Assembly (NCBI GenBank): GCA_014058105.1
Contig: JACGCM010001403.1
Span: forward strand, 1,049,926-1,113,925
From: Kingdonia uniflora
Taxonomy: Eukaryota; Streptophyta; Magnoliopsida; Ranunculales; Circaeasteraceae
Length of the DNA: 64,000 bases
Direction of reading: 5' to 3'
Shown here: positions 31,601-42,165 of the stretch, piece by piece
Layout of the letters: each line of letters opens with the position of its first letter
Numbering within the stretch: the first letter of the stretch is position 1
Position numbers and translations under genes: made by a program
The notes under the pieces: model-generated
What the model was told of the DNA's origin: nothing
The model's database searches: none
The model's input: only the letters and a program-made list of their open reading frames with translations

Positions 31601-34600
31601 CGTGTCCTTGAAGATTAAGTCTCCTATAGTAGTGGAGAGAAGAATGTGAAGACCAAAAGACTAAAGAAACAAACCAAGCCTAAGCCCAAGGAAACTTTTG
31701 TTAAAAAGATTAGGGTAAGCCAAACCCAAGCCCAAAGGGCCCCCAAGGCCTCCAAAGCCAATTGCCAATTGTCCAATCCCAAGTTCGAGCCCGAGGCGGT
31801 CACACACCTATACTCCCGGGCCGCTTGAGAGAGGTCCAAGTGTGTATAGGGTATAAAATTCCCTCACACACTCACACACCTATACTCTCTCTCTATGTCA
31901 CATGTTACACACATATCACATGGGCACTACCTTATATATTTAGTTCCTCTATTGTTTATAAACAATGTAGGACTAAACTTTAGGTTATAGTTTAGGAGTC
32001 ACATAAAATAGATGAGCAAGAGGTCATGGGTTCAAGGCTCAAAATGAGGTACAAGTTTTGAAAAATTTCAACACAATCTTTACAAACAATTGAGGTTTCT
32101 CTCTCAAGAATTCCTCCCACAAAAGATTTCTCCAAATGTGATTTCTAAAAAACCTAACTCTCTCTTATATACTTGAGAGAGCTAAATACAATCACTCGGA
32201 TCTCGAGGCAAACAAGAGGCTTCAAACAAATCTCACAAAACTAACCTCCGCATAGTCTCGTTCAAACGATATCAAGCAACTCAATACGATAGATCAGTTT
32301 TTAGGCAAAAACTGATTGTCGTTCGAACGATTATCAGTTTCGTTCGAACGACTTTGAGTCTCCAAATACGTTGAGGCAAATTTGAGCAAAAATCCCGAGG
32401 CTCGCTCGAACGAACATACATAACAACAGTCCCACAACATCTGGTTGTATTGGAAAATTTCTTGGTTCTTAAGGCTTGAGGGAGGTGTTGTAACTGTTGT
32501 AACCCAAATCATTGTTTTTGTGGTCGAACTGGTAGTTTTATGTGTTTTAGTGCAACCTTAATTCTTACGAATTCCTTATTAATAGTAACTTGGAAGGAGT
32601 TGATAGATACTGAAGTTCGGGATAGATAGAGAGAGGGTTTCTTATGTAGTCTTTGATTCCAAAATTCAATAGCTGCTATTGGTCCATGGTTGTAAGTCAT
32701 GTATTATTCGGTAAACCAAGTTAAAACATCCTTGAGGTGTAAGATCATTTTTTCTTTTACTCTTTCTTTATTGCTTTTGACCAATCCAATTTTATATGAT
32801 GGTGATGATTAGATCATGAAATTTATCTGATTTCTTGAGTCACTTTTACCTGATTAGTGTGAGAAAAGCCTCTATCAATATAAAAGTGGAGAAGTTATAA
32901 CTAAAGAGTGCTCTCGCATCACTTTTTGAATTGATTATAAATTACGGAATGAGATTTAGTATATCATTTTGTTCAATACCAACTTTGTCATCTGACATTA
33001 TCCTCTTCTTCCAAAGCTTGTTCTGGGGGGTCCTTTTTTGGAAAAGAAAAGCAGAAGAAGCATTGCTAGCTAGTGGTCTTCCTTATGCTGTGAGTATTTG
33101 AATACCTCAGTCTGCGTTTGCCGGTTATATCTCTAATCGTCTTTTTTCAACTTTCGGACTTTGATTTTCAGATAGTAAGGCCTGGAGGGATGGAGCGGCC
33201 TACTGATACTTACAAGGAAACTCATAATGTAACCCTTGCACTTGAAGATACTTTATTTGGCGGCCAAGTGTCAAATCTTCAGGTATTCTTGTTTATCTCA
33301 TAAATGCATTATTCATAAACTCTCAGAATTCCCTTAGATAATAATCCTGGCATAGTTAGGGGAAAGTAACATCATTTAGAAAATTGGTTGCAGGGATTAT
33401 TCAACCATATACATTTACTTGGAAACATCACTTGCTTCAAGGAAGAACACATTTATGTGAAAACATACGATCATAATGATGGAAATTGCCAATGATCCAA
33501 ATGAGTTGGTGCATACTAACAAATTAAGTTCGATCTAAGTTTCTGTCTAAAAAACAAATCATAGCCCCAAAACTATGTAGGTACATGATTGTAGTGCAAA
33601 GAGTTTTAAGTCTGAACCAGGGATCCTTATAATCTAATATAATTACGACCTCTAGAGCTCCTCGGCTTAATTGGGGAGCTCAGAAGCTAAACTGAATTTA
33701 TAGAAAAGATACCACACGATAGTTTTTATTTAAGGAATATTGCTATCATCCTATAAGCTCACATGAAAGAGCTAAGAAAATGCCCTTGAGACAATATCAT
33801 TTTTCTATGTAATGTTAATGGTTGTTCTAGCTATAAAATACCTACTCATCTACTATAAGAGAATCTCTATAGTTTTGGCAGAAATGAAAACCAACTCATT
33901 ATTCTTCTGATGCTCTGCAGGTGGCAGAACTCATAGCATTCATGGCCAAAAATCGAAGTCTTTCTTACTGTAAAGTGTTGGAAGTAATTGCAGAAACAAC
34001 GGCACCATTAACGCCAATGGGAGAGCTACTTCTTAAAGTACCATCCCAACGTGTGGATAGATCAGTACCTAAGGTATCTTCTCTCGGTGCTCATGCTTAG
34101 CATATTTTTCTTTCATAAACATTTTTGTAGTGCTCTCAGTTATAGTAGAAACTCATATTATTATTAATAATTAATTTGCCATGAATTACAACATCTACAA
34201 GGACTTCTATGAAGGAATTTAGAAGAGTCGTAAAACGAAACTGGTTGACAGATAGACAAGTCTAAACCAAATGTTTTCGAATCAGGAACCACAAGCCACA
34301 CCTAAGCCCGATCCTGTGCCTTCCCCAAGTATTCTTTCTGAAGCCTCGAGCATTGTCACTGACAAGGAGCCATCCAAAACAGCAGTACAGTTTGCGAGGC
34401 ATCTTTCTCCTTATACGATGTAAGCCATCTTAAGTGCTGTTCCCTCTCATATTGTTGGGTATCACTAAATGCTCATTTATTATTACTGTTATAGGTACGA
34501 AGATTTGAAGCCACCAACATCTCCTACTCCAACCCCAAGCACTTCTCCGAGTACTATCAAAGATAGGTAGGTGGATTCTAATCCGGTAGAATCAATGCCC

Positions 34601-35384
34601 GACACCCTGAGTATCCCATCTGAACCCACAAATACAGTTTTTGATAAAAACCTTATTGAACCGAAAGTTCAAAATGGAAGAGCTCTCTCTCCATATATTG
34701 CGTAAGACTATTTAATTGTTGTTTATCACTTTAAACTTTTAGCATCTCAAACGGTGTTAAAACCTAGAAAACAATACCCCAATTGGGATGCAATCAAATG
34801 AAATCCGTATATGTTTTTGTGACTCTTTCTGTTTTGACTAAATAATTTTGGAAACTATTTTCAGATATGATGACTTGAAGCCTCCAACTACGCCATCTCC
34901 TACTGCACCGTCAGAATTACTTGTCTCAACATATGTTACAGTTGGTGAGTCCCAGATGTCTTCTAACTCGGTCACCAGCACAAAACCGCCTCCATCAGAA
35001 GATAAAGCACAGGATAAAGATCATCTTAGAGGACCAAAATCGAGGCCACTTTCACCTTTCACTGTGTAAGCTCATAAGCTCTCTCCCTCGCTTTTAAGTT
35101 CATTTTAAATTTTGTTCACATCAAGAAGGATTTCTAGATGCAATCCGAGAGTTATAATGCTTTTGTTTATGCTGGTCTATGTTCTAACAAGTTTTGTTCA
35201 CTGGTACAAGCTTGAGTGTAGCATCCTAGTTCAGCTAATTTGTATCATTTCACAATTGTGATGTAAATGATTAGATTAAAAGATGTTGTATCTTAGAGGG
35301 TCTGAATTATGTTTACGTGTCTAATTTCATTCTTTTAACAGGTACGAGGACTTAAAACCACCATCCTCGCCAAGCAAATTTTAG
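22683..35384 (+). CDS. TIC62: TIC62-like chloroplast protein (NAD(P)-binding, FNR-tethering), 13 exons
   Basis: Exons: 22683-22833, 29340-29469, 29573-29645, 30049-30085, 30202-30375, 30516-30597, 33017-33089, 33172-33282, 33921-34073, 34286-34419, 34495-34701, 34865-35065, 35342-35384. All junctions are GT-AG and phases agree; the sum is 1569 nt (522 aa plus stop). Residues 1-50 are Ser/Thr-rich, a chloroplast transit peptide. The Rossmann/SDR domain starts with VFVAGATGKVG and continues with ASVVICCIGASEKEIFDVTG, HFILLTSLGTNKIGFPAA and IVRPGGMERPTD. The C-terminus has three repeats on YEDLKPPTSPTP (YDDLKPPTTP, YEDLKPPSSP). In known TIC62 such repeats bind ferredoxin-NADP reductase, at the Tic translocon and thylakoids. 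Exon 11 contains an in-frame TAG at 34568-34570. If read, it leaves 397 aa with one repeat. A donor AG|GTAGGT at 34566/34567 would skip it in frame, giving 477 aa. Confidence 0.93.
22834..23431 (+). other. TIC62 intron 1, original 5' part
   Basis: AT-rich intron sequence from the GTACTA donor to the first transposon boundary. No gene is visible. Confidence 0.6.
24464..24957 (-). repeat. 3' LTR of the intron-1 gypsy
   Basis: 494 bp. It contains TTCGAA-type motifs at about 24757-24920 and an extra ~50-bp block (about 24628-24676) missing from the partner LTR. Confidence 0.85.
25200..25876 (-). pseudogene. Intron-1 gypsy protease end joined to RNase H end
   Basis: ISETLVKKMGLTTTSHPKPY, CEVVYLDVCQVILGSPYLWD is the protease second half. 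After a Thr-rich linker the frame jumps to VVHTDHKPFQFLATQSKLQQAR and IIRYKKGVDNKLADRLSRPP, the last part of gypsy RNase H. The whole RT is absent: a deletion fused protease to RNase H in one open frame. Confidence 0.82.
25877..26818 (-). pseudogene. Intron-1 gypsy Gag with zinc knuckle
   Basis: The frame contains KIEISVFDGSVDAEKLDNWFDRLETYF, the retrotransposon Gag core, which is then cut short after LKLFTATNI. The zinc knuckle is FHCNHCKASGHSSDYCWKL (CX2CX4HX4C). LFHVCIQVKQSLVKVIIDPSSKKN leads into a protease whose D-T/S-G site is changed to DPSS and followed by a stop. Most of the Gag C-terminal domain is missing, so this is an internally deleted copy. Confidence 0.8.
26857..27297 (-). repeat. 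5' LTR of the intron-1 gypsy
   Basis: 441-bp partner, adjacent to the minus-strand PBS. TTCGAA palindromes lie at about 27114-27250. Confidence 0.85.
27620..28145 (-). other. Non-coding 3' interior of the intron-1 element
   Basis: Between the end of the orphan ORF and the 3' LTR. It contains a purine tract at the LTR border and no recognisable pol domain. Confidence 0.55.
28146..28775 (-). CDS. Unrecognised 209-aa ORF of the minus-strand intron-1 element
   Basis: ATG at 28775. It starts MHRERPATKKPTVADIIARM, then a hydrophobic-charged stretch RRPRIILIKLPSGEKI. The C-terminal half is Gly/Arg- and Ser/Cys-rich and less protein-like. It sits directly after the PBS, where gag would be, yet shows no gag domain or zinc knuckle. 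It could be a remnant of Gag, a captured host fragment or chance; its function is unknown. Confidence 0.4.
   Translation of the reverse strand: MHRERPATKKPTVADIIARMSNNLDKVIEAWGGDFTVYLRRPRIILIKLPSGEKISTAKTCDEDLESENFTSATTTETPLCLTKEWLTWATEINRRRIVPFRAKNRDLRFPNLLQFEGKGGLSEEVRGGRRAEVLKELGLGLPSKYLIQIKLQGRGGEIGDGDSLHPGLPSSSWQPTCATHVRASFNSPNCPSCAQSRCASPIAAANRA
28831..29095 (-). repeat. 5' LTR of the intron-1 minus-strand element
   Basis: Shares with 27334-27619 the text AGCTAAAACATAAAA and AACATAGGTCACACGGAGG and with 23432-23481 the start CGTGATTACTAC. It lacks a ~45-bp block seen in the other LTR around 27460-27510. Confidence 0.8.
29096..29339 (+). other. TIC62 intron 1, original 3' part
   Basis: AT-rich intron DNA between the last transposon boundary and the acceptor CCACAG. 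It contains a short near-repeat of CTGGCTGAAA. Confidence 0.6.
30670..32510 (-). mobile_element. Solo LTR (minus) in TIC62 intron 6, split by repeat copy 2
   Basis: 30670-30829 is the reverse complement of the LTR end seen at about 36100-36280 (GAGATTGTAAC..., GCCGAACCACCTTA, GGAGTTYGGCTTCCG, GRCTCA). 32073-~32510 is the reverse complement of its earlier part (AATTCTTGAGAGA, AAACTGATC, CGTTCGAACGA). No internal region or second LTR exists, so this is a solo LTR of the Tork-like family that lies just downstream of the gene. The right boundary is approximate. Confidence 0.78.
30830..32072 (+). mobile_element. Unclassified ~1.2-kb dispersed repeat, copy 2
   Basis: Homologous to copy 1 in intron 1 and in the same orientation as the gene. 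Flanks show an imperfect 10-bp duplication ACAATCTKTA (30820-30829 and 32073-32082). It ends TTTGAAAAATTTCAAC, compared with TTTGAAAAAATCCAAC in copy 1. It has a box B-like GGTCATGGGTTCAAGGC at about 32022. ORFs in it come from low-complexity AGC/GTA tracts and are not supported. Confidence 0.7.
34567..34701 (+). other. Candidate alternative intron segment removing an in-frame stop in TIC62 exon 11
   Basis: These 135 nt (45 codons) lie between a strong internal donor (ATAG|GTAGGT) and the normal donor (TTGC|GTAAGA). Both end in phase 2, so joining either to the acceptor at 34865 keeps the frame. The segment begins with the TAG stop and otherwise reads as normal linker, ending ALSPYIA. Use of the internal donor yields KDR joined to YDDLKPP. 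Confidence 0.6.
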
Positions 35385-35729
35385 AAGGACCTTTCTGGAT
35401 TCGTACGAGGTCAAATCTGATCATATTTATCTTTGTTTTGATATAGTTTAAGTTCCAAATGTCCAAACACTGCAATGTAATAAGACTCTTTATAAAGTAA
35501 TTGTGAGCTTCAGTATACACTGCGACGTCATGATTGAAGAGAATACTTGAACCGAGGATATTATTTGTACTACACCAACTATATATATTTTATGTACGTG
35601 CCCTCATTTTTAGTAATTATTTATGTACTTGGAGCAAGGCTAATGCCTTGAATAAGACGATAATTCCATGAAAATTTGGATATCGTTCTTTTAACCTGAT
35701 TTCTTTTCTTTGTCTTCAAAACATTTATA

Positions 35730-36281
35730 TGGGTTTGTCCTCTCTGTGAAGCTTAAAAATACCAATTTTCTGTGGGGTTGGAGGTCAAAGTTTTTCGAAC
35801 GAAACTCGGTTTTTAGCCTAAAAACTGATCCAGCTAAAGTCTTCTGTTTGGAGACTCAAAGTCGTTCGAACGACTTTCAATTTTTTTACCTAAAAACTGA
35901 TCCAGCTAAACCTTTCGTTTTGGGTTGCTTAAAGTCGTTCGAACGACAATGTGGAGGTTTGTTTTGTGAGATATTTTTAACTGTTGGATTTGCCTCGAGA
36001 TTTGTGTTAATTGTAATAAGTCTCCCAAGTATTAGGATATTTGATAGCCACCCTTGGTGAGATCTTTGGTAGAGAAATTCTTGAGAGAAAACCTCAATTA
36101 TTGTGAGATTGTAACTTTGGATCATTGGAATAAACTCTCTCTCTCTCGTGTGTGGACCTAAGCAACTTGCCGAACCACCTTACATGTGTGTTATCTTGTA
36201 TTTGTGTTTATTTCTTTAAATTGTTTGCAGATAATCGAATCGAATCGGAGTTTGGCTTCCGCGGCACGACTCAATAATTGG
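35730..36281 (+). repeat. 5' LTR of the Tork-like copia
   Basis: Starts soon after the TIC62 3' UTR; the exact first base is uncertain. It carries GTTCGAACGAC palindromes at about 35797, 35863 and 35936, each next to a repeated CCTAAAAACTGATCCAGCTAAA (about 35817 and 35892). The same family supplies the solo LTR in TIC62 intron 6. Confidence 0.75.
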
Positions 36282-36376
36282 TATCAAAGCGAGGTTATTT
36301 TCTCGGTGGCTCTCGGAATTGAGGTAACGTCGACTTATCTCGGTTTCGTTTTTTGGTTTTTGATTTCGATTAGTGT

Positions 36377-37260
36377 ATGAAAATTGGGGGAGCAATGGTA
36401 GAAGGAGATGAAACTAGTTCTTCAATGACACTTAGTTCTTCGATGGCGCCTAAACGGAATAACACTACGGTGATGTTTAACAATGCCAAAATCTAGAATA
36501 AGAAATTCAATGGCACAAATAACTTCAGCATGTGGCGATGCGAAGTTATTAATGCACTTAGTCAACAAAATTTAGATGAGGTATTGGAAGACAAACTGGA
36601 TGAGGTAGATGAGAGTGTTTGGAAGAAGATGAACAAGAGGGTTTGTGGTCAAATTTGTTCATGCCTTGCTCAAGACATTAAGTACATTGTAATAAACGAA
36701 ACCTCGACAATTTTTTTTGGAGGATTCTTAAGGAGAAGTATTTGGTGAAAAGTATCCAAAATCGACTCTATTTGAAGAGGAAGTTTTACCGTTTCATGAT
36801 GAGACAAGGGATTTCAATGTCGAAGCACTTGAATGATTTCACAAAGTTATTAACCGACTTGGCGAACCTAGAAGAGATTGTAAGTGATGAAGACAAAATA
36901 TTTTTGTTCTTGAACTCGTTTTCGAAAGAGTACGAACACTTTGTTACGACGATAACGTATGAGAAGAGTTATTTGCAATACTTGGATGTGACTACGGCGG
37001 TGGTGAACCACGAATATCGGAGAAAGGAAAAACGTGAGTCTGATAAGTTGACGTCCGAGGTATTGATGACTGGAGAGAGGTCTTCAGAAAAAAAAAGTCT
37101 AGTGGTAATAACTCTCAATCGAAGTCAAGAGGTCGCGATGTAAATCACAATAACTTGGGAAAAGATCAATGCGTGTTTTATAAGGAGGCGGATCATTAAA
37201 AGAATGAATGTCCTGCGCTTAAGAAGAAGAAATGTGGGAAATCAGGTTATTCGGTAAATG
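36377..37260 (+). pseudogene. Tork-like Gag
   Basis: ATG at 36377. A TAG comes directly before NKKFNGTNNFSMWRCEV, the conserved start of Tnt1-type Gag. It continues LNDFTKLLTDLANLEEIVSDEDK and LNSFSKEYEHFVTTI. The zinc knuckle is destroyed (CVFYKEADH, stop, KNEC). Confidence 0.82.
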
Positions 37261-37339
37261 TTGCTCGAGACACGGCAAGTGGAGGTAATGATTCTGAATT
37301 TTCTTTAACTATAACATCGAGTGCATGCATTGTTGATTT

Positions 37340-38490
37340 AAAAGAATGGATATTAGATTCGGGTGTTACTTATCACATTTGTCCCGAAAGGGGTTGTTTT
37401 TCTAGTTTGAAAAGGTTGTGTCTAAGAATGGTGTGAAAATGTTCTTAAGGGAGCCATGGTTGTGTTGAAGGGTTAAAGAAGAAGTAACAACTTGTACTAT
37501 TTGGATGGTACAATTGTTCTTGGTGAGGTTGCTACTACGGGAAGTAAGGAGACCACTTCCAAAGATACCACTAGAGTATGACATATGCATTTGGCCCATG
37601 CGGGGGAGAAGTCCTTGAGAGTTCTTGTGAACCAAGGGCAATTGAAGGGTGCTAAGGTGTACAAGTTAGACTTATGTGAGCATTGTGTTTTGGGCAAACA
37701 AACAATGGTAAAGTTTGGTATAACTATCCATCGTACTCGTGAAATCCTTGACTATGTTCATTTAAATGTTTGGGGACCCTCCAGGAATGCATCACTTGGG
37801 GGTAAACATTACTTTGTGTCTTTGATGAATGATTTTTCTAGGCGGGTGTGGGTATATACTATGAGGATGAAGGATGAATTCCTAGAATTTTTCATGAGGT
37901 GGAACAAGTTGATAAAAACTTGAACTAGTAGAAAGTTCTAGTTAATCCGTTTAGGTAATGGTGGGGAATATACAAGTGATCCGTTCTTGCAAGTATGTTA
38001 GGATGAGGGGATTGTTTGACATTTCACAATTAGATAGACATCGCAACAAAATGGGGTAGCAGAGCGTATGAATCGTACTTTGTTGGAGAAGGTGCGATGT
38101 ATGTTGTCCAATTTTGGGTTGGGCAAAGCGTTCTGGGCTGAGACTTTGACATATGCATGCTACATCGTTAATAGGTTGCCTTCGGTTGTAATTGAGGGTA
38201 AAACACCAATGGAAGCTTGGTCGGGAGAACCTGCTTCAGATTATGATTCTCTTCGTATCTTTGGGTGCCTGACATACTATCATGTCAAAGATGGTAAGTT
38301 GGATCTCCGAGCAAGGAAGGCCATTTTTTTGGGTAAGAAGAAGGGTGTGAAAGGCTACAAGTTATGGGATACGAGAGACCGAAATATTATTCTGAGTATG
38401 GATGTCACTTTTAATAAGACTTCTATGATGAAGTCACATGTCTCTGAGCATGAAGAGAAGATGACAAACAAGATTTTACAGCAGGTGTAG
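37340..38490 (+). pseudogene. Tork-like protease and integrase
   Basis: Protease site WILDSGVTYHIC (D-S-G with Ala to Val). The GAG-pre-integrase region is at 37585 (HLAHAGEKSLRVL), followed by CEHCVLGKQ. The integrase core reads LNVWGPSRNASLGGKHYFVS (the first catalytic Asp of SDVWGP is now Asn) and later NRTLLEKVRCMLSNFGLGKAFWAE and FGCLTYYHV. A stop at 37921 splits the core. The integrase could not be active. Confidence 0.84.
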
Positions 38491-38587
38491 ATTGATGCGT
38501 CTTCACATGATTCAGATTATTCTGTACCAAAGGGGGTATAATCTACGAGTGTGGTAAGGGGTGATGAGCCACTAGTTCCTGTTCCAA

Positions 38588-39311
38588 ATGATGAAGACAC
38601 AGACGAAGGTGGAGCATTTGGTAGTACTGGAGACTCCGGTGGTGGAGTCAATTGCAATGAGTAAACCAAAGAGGAATGCAAGTAAGCCGGCATGGCTTAC
38701 AAATGACATGGTGCTTCCAATGAAGGCCATAATAGCCTACACACTACTGGTCGCTGAAGAAGATGTTTCGTCGACCTATAAGAGAGTTATTTACGGTTCC
38801 GAGGTTAAATATTGGGAGGGAGCGATGGAGGAAGAAGTGTATTCTCTTTTTAAGAATGAATCTTGAGAACGTTTGAAGTTGCCTAAGGGAAAGAAGGCGG
38901 TCGGTTGTAAATGGGTATACACAAAAAAATAAGGATCTCTAGATGATGATATACGCTTCAAGGCAAGACTCGTAGCCAAAGACTATGCTCATAGAGAGGG
39001 GATTGATTACAATGAAGTTTTTCTCCGGTGGTGAAACACTCCTCCATTCGTATCCTTTTGGGCTTAGTAACGCAATTTGATTTGGAGTTGCAACAACTCG
39101 ATGTTAATACGGCGTTCTTACATAGGAATTTGAAAGAAGAGATCTATATGACTCTGCCGAGTGGGTTTAAAGTTGCGAGAAATGAAGACTATGTGTGTAA
39201 GCTGAAAAGATTATTGTATGGTTTGAAGCAGTCTCCAAGACAATATTATAAACGGTTGATCAGTTTATGGTTGGGAAGAAGTACAAGCGGAGTCATTATG
39301 ACCACTGTGTC
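38588..39311 (+). pseudogene. Tork-like reverse transcriptase, N-terminal part
   Basis: Segments read SEVKYWEGAMEEEVYSL, KAVGCKWVYTKK, DLELQQLDVNTAFLHRNLKEE, IYMTLPSGF and CKLKRLLYGLKQSPRQ. The frame shifts near 39260 (FMVGKKYKRSHYDHC) and ends at the LTR junction before the YVDD box. Confidence 0.85.
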
Positions 39312-39885
39312 TGTAAGAACCTATCCCTCGAACTAAACCAACTCGAACTACCTCCATATCAGACTCGCGCATTTCATAAGTAACATAAACAATTAACATT
39401 GCCACCTAGACCACAAACTGATGAAGAACATGGATCGAGCACAATAGAAGAATAAGAACAAGTCAAAGACACCTGTCTCTAACAAACTTAACATTTACAC
39501 AGTCAACCACCATTTACCTCATTATTCGGAGAACGTACTTCAGCACGATAACGAGCTCCGGGTAAAGTCTATATAAAGCAAAAGTTCCAAAAGAGATAGT
39601 GACCAAGAAAAACCAGAGTTTTTATACTCTAACACAAAATTTCTTATTTACAAGATCAAGTATTTCTAGTTCGAGAGATTACTTGTAATAAGATATCAGC
39701 CTCAAGCAATAAAAGTTACTGTTACTAAAACTCTCAACTCGAGGTCGTGGTTTTTTTATTTATTCAAAAGTTTTCCACGCTAAATTACCTGTGTCATTTC
39801 TTGCTTTATGCTAGTTTTTATCATAGGTACATTTGATGTAAGAGCTAATTCTAAGCCATTTCGAACTACAAAATTAGGCTATTAA
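39312..39885 (+). repeat. 5' LTR of Tat-like element A
   Basis: 574 bp starting TGTAAGAACCTATCCC. It has GTCTATATAAAGC (TATA region, about 39570) and ends CTATTAA before the PBS. Confidence 0.8.
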
Positions 39886-39964
39886 ATTTGGCACCGTCTG
39901 TGGGAAAGAAGACATTTCTACGATATCTTAAGGCATACATTCACTCTACTTTCCATTTCCAATC

Positions 39965-41307
39965 ATGGTCACTTTCAGGCGACCAGCAACAGGAATCCAA
40001 CTCGATCTTTTAGTTGAGCCAGAACAACTTACAGAACTAAGGGTGAATCTTCACGCTGAGACAAAGAAATGTTATGAGCTCGAATGTTAGTTAACACTTG
40101 ACCGAGAGCTCCGCGAGAAGGAGCTCAAAGCTGAGCGAAAAGCTCGTTTGACAGCGTTCAAACGACATGAAGACCAGATGATAACCATGCAGACTGCGTT
40201 AATTGCTCTGCAGAATACTCAACAGGCTTCCCAAACCAGAGATCGTGATCAAATACCAGAGACCTCCTAAGTTTCTGCGCAGGAAAGATTGGGACCTCGA
40301 GAAGCCACCAACAAAATTATTTCTAGAAATGTTCAGCACAAACATCAACCTTCCATTCATTTGGGCGATGAAGTTCAATTTGATATCAGCAGAGGTCTCC
40401 GACCTTCCAAACGTCAAGAGGAAGACCTGTGGCCTTAACCTTGAATTCCATCACATGATCGGTTGAGTGAGGGTACTGGTACTCATAATCAACAGCCACC
40501 TCGCCAAGCCACTCAGGCCACACGTCAATACGCCACACAAGATCATATGGATCAGCGTATCACGGAGCTGATTGAAGCTCAAACTCTAGGCAATGAAGAC
40601 AATCTTACCAAGTTGCAAGGTAATTCGATATGGAAGTACCAAAAGGTTTCCATACTCCGAAGATACGTAAATGCAAGGGTACCGATCCAAAGGTGCATAT
40701 TCAACAATATCGTGATTCATTGGGGTTGTACTCCAATCTTAACCATATTTTTTGTCGTCTGTTCGCAACAAGTCTACAAGGAGAACCGCTCCGGTGGTTC
40801 CATTCTCTACCTGAAGATTCCATCCTCACATTCAATCAGCTACAAAAGCAATTCATCAAGACGTATGCTCACAACAAAGACAAGGAGGAGAATTTATATT
40901 CTCTTATTAGTCTTAAACAATCACAAGGGGAGAAGCTTGAGGCCTTTGCACAGAAGTTTTTGGAGCTCGCGCAAAAAGTAGATAATCTTGATCAGAAAAT
41001 AGTTGTTACTGCTTTTATCAACACGCTCCAGCTCGACTGCAAGGCCAAAAAGTACATCTTCTTCAACAAACCCATGACCTTGGAGGATATGATCACCAAG
41101 AGCAATGGATATGTCGACCTGGAAAGGATGATGTCTGAAAGACATAAATCTACTAAATTCATCCTAACTACAAAAGGTCCACCTATAGAACAAAATAATG
41201 AACCGAAGGAGGATCAGGGTAATAAAAAATGTTCCAAGGTCAATATTGGCAACCCTTGGAAAGGCGGTACATTACCCAAACCGGTCCTCCCTAAGATAAA
41301 TGTCTGA
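39965..41307 (+). pseudogene. Element A Gag
   Basis: ATG at 39965 gives MVTFRRPATGIQLDLLVEPE, then a stop after ~40 codons and frame shifts. 40630-41307 is a good stretch with PLRWFHSLPEDSILTFNQLQ and FIKTYAHNKDKEENLYSL, the Gag core of gypsy elements. At 41365 YCMHHKVNHHTTESCYALQR is the knuckle-like motif of Tat-type Gag. Confidence 0.82.
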
Positions 41308-41604
41308 ATCTCCACAATTTTTCCAATTTTATCCAAGGATTAGCTATACCGTCCATCATAACCTTTGAAACCAATTGAAGGCCGCCCGTACTGCATGCAT
41401 CATAAGGTAAATCATCATACTACTGAAAGTTGTTATGCTTTACAGAGGTTGTTGGAATTTATTTTTAATGATGGGCGGATACACGAGTATATTATAGACC
41501 TAAAATCCTACAAGGATGGCAACTATACGAAGCAGCTCGACGCCGTTCAGGTCGAATATCAAGTTGAAGAGAAACATTTGTACCATATGACCACAATAAC
41601 ATGA

Positions 41605-42165
41605 TCGAGATTCATCAAATCAACAACTCTTGCAGATTCAAGCGCAAGAGATTATCAGAATACTGCGATCTCACACCTTAAGATAAAGAAACTAAACTTC
41701 TACATGAGTCGAGCAATCGCCGGCTTGAGATTTTATTCGAAGATTACAACATTAGTCATGTAAAATTTCGACATCATTACGCATTAGTAATAGTGCTCAA
41801 GATGAAGAAGTTTGTCATGCATACAATGATGATCGATACTGGAAGCGGTATTGAGATTCTTTTCAGAACACGATCGACCAAATAGGGTTGGCCGATCAAG
41901 TCATTTCGAGCGACACCGATATCAGTGGATTTAATGGTTCCAAAGAAGAGCGAGTGGGTAAGATCATCTAACCTATTTGTAGTAGCATATTCCCCAGATT
42001 TGACAAGAGTAAGCCAGCAAAGCATAGTCGAAGACAGCCATACAAGATCGAAGGCCTACATTCGAGAAGTTACCACAAGTCCTCGACCTACCAAAAGTAG
42101 CCGTTGTGCCTGGTCCAGAAAAGAGTTGTTAGAGATCTGTGAAGTTTGCCCACTCCCCCCAGAAT
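41605..42165 (+). pseudogene. Element A protease remnant
   Basis: MMIDTGSGIEILF near 41830 is the aspartic protease start (D-T-G-S). A frameshift follows and the later residues are unrecognisable. Homologous to HTLLVDTGSATNVLF of element B. Confidence 0.65.

Larger units (their letters stand above)
35730..39311 (+). mobile_element. Tork/Tnt1-like Ty1/copia, truncated at its 3' side
   Basis: The 5' LTR is about 35730-36281, ending GGCACGACTCA. PBS-like TTGGTATCAAAGCGAGG begins near 36288. Gag, protease, integrase and the first part of RT follow in copia order. RT is cut at 39311, exactly where the next element's LTR (TGTAAGAACC) starts. The missing RT end, RNase H and 3' LTR do not reappear to the right in this window. 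Stops and frameshifts occur in every domain. Confidence 0.87.
39312..42165 (+). mobile_element. Tat-like gypsy element A: LTR, gag and protease start, truncated
   Basis: The LTR is 39312-39885, followed by TTTGGCACCGTCTGTGGGAA, the PBS type used by all three gypsy elements in this stretch. Gag (39965-41307), knuckle region (41365-41604) and a protease start (41820) follow. It then stops at another element's partial LTR near 42165. No RT, integrase or 3' LTR. The LTR is a diverged relative of those at 51180 and 61673 (shared CTATCCCTCGAACT, AGACTCGCGCAT, ACACCTGTCTC). Confidence 0.8.
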
